From Cladocopium goreaui (lineage: Eukaryota; Sar; Dinophyceae; Suessiales; Symbiodiniaceae), in contig CAMXCT020002367.1 of the NCBI GenBank assembly GCA_947184155.2, positions 1 through 64,000 on the forward strand: DNA of 64,000 nucleotides. The letters run 5' to 3'. The notes beneath the pieces were generated by a model. The model was not told where the DNA came from and did not search any database. It saw only the letters and a list, made by a program, of their open reading frames with translations. Shown here in pieces: positions 60,901 to 64,000 of this stretch (its first letter is position 1; the number at the start of each line of letters is the position of its first letter). The translations under genes and the position numbers were made by a program.

Positions 60901-63367
60901 TGATACGGTTACCATCATAGGTGGTGAAGGCAATACTGCGACTGTTGCGGTGACATCTGCAGAGGCAGTGGTGCCAGCTGCTGAGGCAGTGCCGAAGGCA
61001 GCAGAGGCTGCAGTTCCCCCTTCCGCTACTGAAGCGGCACCAGGTGCACCAGTTGCATCAGAGACTGCAGCTGCCGAGGCTGAGGATGTTGTGGAGGTCA
61101 CTCCAAAGAAAGCTCAGCCGCCGAGGCCCAAGGAGAAAGCCATGCCTACTACTCGAGGCAGACCTGAAGCGAAAGCAAGGCCGTCAGGAAGGTCTCAAGC
61201 TCCTGGACGTGAACCTGCTGTGAAGAAGATGCCCAGGAAGCCTGGTCGCTTTGTGATTCAGGTGAAGAAAGAGGCCTGGGAGGCCACTGGTCTGCTGAAG
61301 AGACGACGCGAGGCTGGTCGTCGTAAGGCCAAGCGTCAGGCTTGGAAGAATAGGCAAAAAGAAGCGTTTGCCTACTTCGCTGCTCAGAGGAGAGAAGAGG
61401 AGTCCCGGCCAACGCCTACATATGAGGTTGTGAGAGGGTCGAGATTGCCAGGTCAGAGAAGGGTCATGCGAAGGATGTACAACCCTCAGTTGAACAAGAG
61501 AGAGGAGTTGGAGATCAACCCGAAAGCTGAGGAGGAAAAAGGACCCGCCTTTGTGAGGTCTTTCAGTGGATTCAGCTGGAAGAATCCGAAGGGTCTGAAG
61601 TGTGGTCATTGTGGAGAGAAAGGCCATATCATCTCTCAGTGCCCTGAGATGGAGCGAAGGGTGAGCCTTACTCATGGGCGTGTGACTTTGACGCCAAGAG
61701 GACAGCACCAGCCAGACTCCACTGTGGGCGATGAGGTTGCCCCGGGTGATTCAATTTCACAGGTTGGACTAACCCAGGAGTCACTACGCATACACAACAA
61801 GAGGCTAAGAGGCCATGGTTGGTCCGAGGAGGCCCCACCAGCCGCAGGTAGCCCTCCGAGAGCCCGTCAGAGGACTGGGATGGGTCCCCCTCAGACGCCA
61901 CCGAAGAGGAGCGGCCAGTTTCCGGCCAGCAGCAATGCGGCAGTGGCGATGGGTCCAAAGCCGCCTCCACACCCGCCGAAGGGGTGGGTTCCGCAAGGGC
62001 CACAGCCACCACAGGCACCACCCATCTCTGGGAAGGCCCCTCCAGCAATGCCTTCTCCAGCCCAGGGCCCTCTACCACCACCGCCAGCGCCCCCGGCGCC
62101 ACCTCAGGTACCACCACCGCCGCCAGCTCCAAGAAGAGTTTCAAGTGCGCCAAAGACGCCACCCAAGACGCCTCCAAAGGCGAAATCTGGAGAGCCTACA
62201 TCGCCTAAGGCGAGTCCAGGTGCAAAGGCAGCACCAACTGTGGATTTGGTTACTCCAAAGAGCCCTGAAGCGAAAGCAGCGTCGCTTGTGGGCGAGCCGC
62301 CCCATAGGCCATTCAGAGTTGGCCCAGGAGGAGCACTGGAAGCTGAGACAATTGCCCCTTCATCGGGGTACAGTATGTCTATGATTTCAAGGACCCCAGT
62401 TGCAAAGGCACCGGCCAGTGAGGCCCCGCCAGAGCCTTCTGAGACATCAGGGAGACCGCCCCAGCGTCGCATGGAAGCCTGCATAGCATGTCATGGCAGT
62501 GGAGAGCTTCCGATGCGAGCGAATCGGAGGTTGTTCAGGTTGTTGACATCGTCAACAGCGTCAGCAGCAACTGCGAATGCAGCTGCTCGAGGTGGAGCAA
62601 CGGCCAGTGTTTTGTCTGCAATTTCAGGTTCAAGTTCTTCAGAAGCTGATGTGACCCATTTCAAGAGTGAAAGGGGGGTAGGTCTTTTTGTTGAGCTAGC
62701 CTGCAGCAAAGCCAGTGTCTTGTCAGCTGCATGCGCTGAGAGCCGTGCTTGTTATGTTGGAGTTCATGGAAATCTTGAGAAGATAGCTACACAGAATCAT
62801 GTTGCAGATCTTGTGAACCAGGTGATGGAGGAGTTGAAGATGACCAGATCAGCCTCTGATCGAGAGCTGGGAGAGGTGCATTTGTTCTGTCACGTTCACA
62901 TGTCATTACCGTGCACAGGTGGATCTCCATTGCAGAATTTTTCGGGTGGGAAAAGAGTCCCAGAGCATGAGCGAAAGTTTTTCGAACTTCTAGCCGCTTG
63001 TGAAAAGTTGTTGGATCGGTTAGTAGAAAGACATCCCGAGTTGTCTATGTCTTTTGAATTGCCAAATTCCAACAGGTATTGGACTCATCCGAAGCTGCAA
63101 GCCTTTGTTCAGGCCAGAATTCCATTCAGGTCTGTTGTCCATGCTTGTGCAATGGGAATTGAAGGACTGCCAGGATTACCCATCAAGAAAGCGTTCAGGA
63201 TCATGTCAAGTTCTGAGGAGCTTAGTCAACGTCTTGAGAAGCGTTTTCATTGTGCTTGTGATTTCCACGCATCATTCAATTTTTCTGACTTTCAGTTGTC
63301 AGAGAAATACTCCAGGAAATTTGCCAGATTCTTTGTGCGAATGCTCGCATTACTTGCCCTCAGGTGA
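54926..63367 (+). CDS. Copia polyprotein, ~2,813 residues, methyltransferase-like C-terminus
   Basis: ATG at 54926 follows AAAA; the frame is open upstream only from a GTG at 54902. Residues ~490-530 hold two knuckles (CHLCGRRGHMAKQC, CFHCSKFGHIGAQC). Protease WWLIDSGAAVSVLS is at ~593 and the integrase HHCC at ~766 (HYPYDPHCLECQQG). DDE residues occur at VQVDFMFLG, DFRSDASDE and DTVGSVERGVRELKE. Two C-x2-C…H-x3-C motifs lie between IN and RT. RT has CYVDDLLVATP at ~1532. RNase H has EVYSDAGFAP, SSCEAELVAVQ and NVADHFTKCLP to ~1855. Then comes an unusual ~730-residue extension: Ala/Glu-rich, basic, a third knuckle (CGHCGEKGHIISQC, ~2225) and a Pro-rich tract. It ends with LFVELACSKASVLSAAC, MSLPCTGGSPLQNFS and SFELPNSNRYW. 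No stops or frameshifts, so it may be active. Confidence 0.92.
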   Translation: MSQSGQPQHFRMDGQGTQSGEKGYGKGFQAGGPTGPYPVGEVGPGSPQPASPTHQEQPSMPGSPGPQGPLFTPDQLTQIAQIFRMGIEPVVREMSTRLDSLQAQVTRVPEGTAALHGARPADASLSSGLSSGPSRFGEQPPTSPGPAFRPVGSPPGIAQVTPQRGERNPNQDDDRDGRDIFSKSEKWLPPMPTVDFRNWKTRADEVLGFSDWVQALRAWVSLGSDIFAWEIAQCIGWEQEIHMSVLKPAQQTRSARLLAILIQTFKDFPRGNTMLQAYVEGVGVDGAFLATRGTSGFEGLRLLAREFSLRSRAEASFFRTEFLAKMFKASAGVTQVSDIIRQIDVGLSRFRKMIETLPATVSRVGLEVQTSDLTIMLLRSLPHDVPSYTTLHAAGDAYTDLRTAALRFETQQRMFAELSGPSSSGARGVHALESAETAEEWWGYDQEGYDNSEYAQEEDPDDQWEWDEDAQVWISATVAKGKGSPKSTMKCHLCGRRGHMAKQCKADLSKVKCFHCSKFGHIGAQCPDKPKGDKGKQQKKPQPKAGKSKGKGKMHELAEENGQEAAPAQGEVLMPLISSVEHSGDEWRWWLIDSGAAVSVLSEQFKAYYKCSAEEQVMDTYYAANGSAVTMRGEVQVTVAFETGSGSKKSQNFRLKCCVGSTSHNIVSTTQLVKRGWTVVQSPGETYLWHEESNTVITDVVLWGGCPWLRAKKTTSQVPALKDTYMPMEVDVPMESVRTGQGLTVGMVGAVELSTQERLRQHILRGHYPYDPHCLECQQGRGVSRAPRRDLKERLLEVQVDFMFLGTVGSQYKFLLFRHCFSGLLGVCAVSESLDTTGQHVRQILAEFGLLSGDPKPIDFRSDASDELGTTLRRAGIPREFTVSKAGPQNHDTVGSVERGVRELKEGLAVLRLELGKAGVDVVNSLVGWEASSRYVIAMHNLHSKLDGTGLSGREVLRNQVDQKNAVTAMFCSRVLAETPDSVNSIGRFVTAGYLYPVRNSFAHFVVALIEGELKFFQAKSLKLVFPIVYPLELVGRFLRAVDSAGPAPAILDQEPIEIVPEDFARLPDKVQPPRHWIDAHGRTEGCSSCATRQGRHSKKCCERYWTWLRNQRSKEAVVPEKQLPLAEPNDQEVAVPVPSQPLPKIPGLPSGMLPTRHCPSCESGMNAPGTRHSAECRKRQGEFLSTPIKPSLEDVEQALEQAGEGGDVPYSPSLGPEHADLADVDMDLPLEASSAPAEAASFSERDAPEFQSEDVEMEVEQPQTIPMIDVCLCSERVRIGCLTSPDLLSEERFSVESISFSGGAHDSEVVELCGSKVRLWKPTGAVSDTTLEELDPQGTFLAMVKELKGLTHVKAGRIMKEKEALQFCKKHNIKVISCRWVTNSKPEADEGVRARIVVKDFAKGQKTARQEGISSPTPSIESLRLLLGAATGMWTGGKGFNLYAIDVSQAFMNSPLTVKVCVRLPSSISTLDNEPVFLEAYKGLNGLRIASLTWVLFFDGIVKSVGIRSGLVEPCLYGGMVRGAPILVICYVDDLLVATPSEAAYRVLFEALEKQVKIRETGRVTMSGGSLKFLGRTILREKGSSGLQLFVDQDYLNSAFEEYGISKGSTAFPDLRPFLEQTLQEEPISAEAHSKFRRVLGRLSWLAQTRQDILILIAMLSTGQSCPKPGHEKALRAVLRFMLLHMKMSQKFPSPGLEDLSEKDIGLEVYSDAGFAPMQATQRRSITGCVIVFRCVVLKCFSRHQASVTLSSCEAELVAVQAAVQEAIGLLRSLSFVLRRIQVYPPSLSEDDSLDFVCPILLWTDSLSGKMLLEGSDLQRRSRHIDIKVNWLRELLGKEILQIGHVRGTGNVADHFTKCLPTIKALQYMEILGFSSFEGILLDCLLDFEIRDNSFSGLLCAFSTRNCMFCGELICEEPANSTTCELSPFPRSCTQMINALVAVCERFQGEGIGSAMAGRIPAEREEPRAPDSHALLGHPTAEGVGVAPESDDTVTIIGGEGNTATVAVTSAEAVVPAAEAVPKAAEAAVPPSATEAAPGAPVASETAAAEAEDVVEVTPKKAQPPRPKEKAMPTTRGRPEAKARPSGRSQAPGREPAVKKMPRKPGRFVIQVKKEAWEATGLLKRRREAGRRKAKRQAWKNRQKEAFAYFAAQRREEESRPTPTYEVVRGSRLPGQRRVMRRMYNPQLNKREELEINPKAEEEKGPAFVRSFSGFSWKNPKGLKCGHCGEKGHIISQCPEMERRVSLTHGRVTLTPRGQHQPDSTVGDEVAPGDSISQVGLTQESLRIHNKRLRGHGWSEEAPPAAGSPPRARQRTGMGPPQTPPKRSGQFPASSNAAVAMGPKPPPHPPKGWVPQGPQPPQAPPISGKAPPAMPSPAQGPLPPPPAPPAPPQVPPPPPAPRRVSSAPKTPPKTPPKAKSGEPTSPKASPGAKAAPTVDLVTPKSPEAKAASLVGEPPHRPFRVGPGGALEAETIAPSSGYSMSMISRTPVAKAPASEAPPEPSETSGRPPQRRMEACIACHGSGELPMRANRRLFRLLTSSTASAATANAAARGGATASVLSAISGSSSSEADVTHFKSERGVGLFVELACSKASVLSAACAESRACYVGVHGNLEKIATQNHVADLVNQVMEELKMTRSASDRELGEVHLFCHVHMSLPCTGGSPLQNFSGGKRVPEHERKFFELLAACEKLLDRLVERHPELSMSFELPNSNRYWTHPKLQAFVQARIPFRSVVHACAMGIEGLPGLPIKKAFRIMSSSEELSQRLEKRFHCACDFHASFNFSDFQLSEKYSRKFARFFVRMLALLALR

Positions 63368-64000
63368 TCGATGGCGTCGAAGCTACGCTGATTTTATCGC
63401 CTGATCTTCCCTGAGGAAAAAGGAAGAGTCTGCTGCATGAGTGAACTTGTGAGATTCTTTTTGGATAGCTTGAACGACTTGTGAAGTCATCTGGATAGAG
63501 AAAGGTCTTTAAATGTCTAAGACATGAGGCTGAAAACTCTCTTTGATCGTTGCCCTGTGCGTTGCTTGGGTAGTCGGATCTAATTATCGAGACTTTGAGG
63601 TCTGACGATTGCATGGTATAGTTCTGAATCCAATTTGAATTGCAAGAGTTGCAGAAGTCTTTAGAAGACATCGAGAGGATGATCTTTGGACTTTCTTGGT
63701 CGCAGAAGTCTTTAGAAGACATCGAGAGGATGATCTTTGGACTTTCGGAGATACAGAAGTCTTTAGAAGGCTTTGGATCTAGAGGATGATCTTGTGGACT
63801 TTCTGGGATCGTTTTTGGACTTTCCTTGATGGACTGTCTTTGGAATGTTTGTGGACTGCTTGGAATGGATTTCAGCATGAGCTTGATTGGATTTCCGCAG
63901 CCATTTGTGTGTGTGGGCAGGTCGCGCAAGCCATGGCCACTGGAGAGATGGAAGAGCTCTACTGGCTCTTATTCTTTGTATATACACTGGGTTTTCTATC
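63368..64000 (+). other. 3' untranslated part of the plus-strand copia element
   Basis: No coding frame belonging to the element was recognised. It contains the 51-bp tandem repeat annotated separately and a possible polypurine tract at 63413-63428. Confidence 0.4.
63651..63805 (+). repeat. 51-bp tandem repeat, about three units
   Basis: Units start at 63652, 63703 and 63754 with CAGAAGTCTTTAGAAG. The first two are identical over about 45 bp (…GAGGATGATCTTTGGACTTTC). The third has an insertion and substitutions. The motif GGACTTTC also recurs downstream to 63830, so the array decays gradually. Confidence 0.9.

Larger units (their letters stand above)
54241..64000 (+). mobile_element. Plus-strand Ty1/copia element, 3' end beyond the window
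   Basis: A primer-binding site identical to that of the neighbouring copia element (54783-54794) precedes a full-length copia polyprotein. The sequence from 54241 (TGTGAAAAATCATCC) to 54782 (…GTTTTACG) is the probable 5' LTR. The start is set where host gene sequence ends, 14 bp upstream of that gene's ATG. No copy of this LTR was found after 63367, so the 3' LTR presumably lies beyond base 64000. A purine run at 63413-63428 (GAGGAAAAAGGAAGAG) could be a polypurine tract, but no LTR start follows it. Confidence 0.75.

Overview
This window looks like dinoflagellate nuclear DNA, most likely from a Symbiodiniaceae-type genome. The clues are multi-exon genes on the minus strand, including one whose reading frame only joins with GA-AG introns (18.2-19.7 kb), a truncated copy of the dinoflagellate spliced-leader sequence (8.37 kb), and very large Ty1/copia and tyrosine-recombinase (DIRS-type) retrotransposons. 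All assignments come from reading motifs and frames; no database search was possible.

Layout. 0-6 kb: a decayed minus-strand copia element with gag, protease, integrase, a methyltransferase-like domain, RT and RNase H, all frameshifted. 6.2-7.1 kb: a broken HAD-phosphatase-like reading frame. 8.4-12.7 kb: a host-type minus-strand gene whose four exons join in phase into a protein with SAM-like, ParB-like and Tudor-knot-like segments. 14.2-16.6 kb: microsatellites, a 29-bp tandem array and a ~160-bp higher-order satellite. 16.8-21.8 kb: several dinoflagellate-type genes embedded in copies of one short palindrome. 21,764-31,427: a complete DIRS/PAT-type element with split direct repeats; its recombinase gene is broken by a 370-bp foldback element. 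31.4-32.5 kb: a fragment of a second DIRS-type RT. 32.9-36.1 kb: a decayed IS1595/Merlin-like transposase. 37.3-37.8 kb and 38.5-40.6 kb: remnants of genes.

40,633-53,131: a structurally complete copia element with two LTRs of about 0.8 kb, primer-binding site, polypurine tract and a 5-bp AAGGA target duplication. It sits inside an exon of a host-type gene whose other half lies at 53,132-54,227. From about 54,241 to beyond the window end: a second, plus-strand copia element with an uninterrupted polyprotein of about 2,813 residues.

The theme linking the elements is a cytosine-methyltransferase-like domain (an FxE/ELF start, a Pro-Cys loop and an ENP/ELP motif). It occurs at the C-terminus of both large copia polyproteins, between integrase and RT in the decayed copia, and at the N-terminus of RT in the DIRS element. 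Its repeated presence in four elements, at three different positions, is the most interesting signal in the window. Second is the DIRS element itself: gene order recombinase-gag-MT-RT-RH, with gag and pol in one frame separated by a single UGA.
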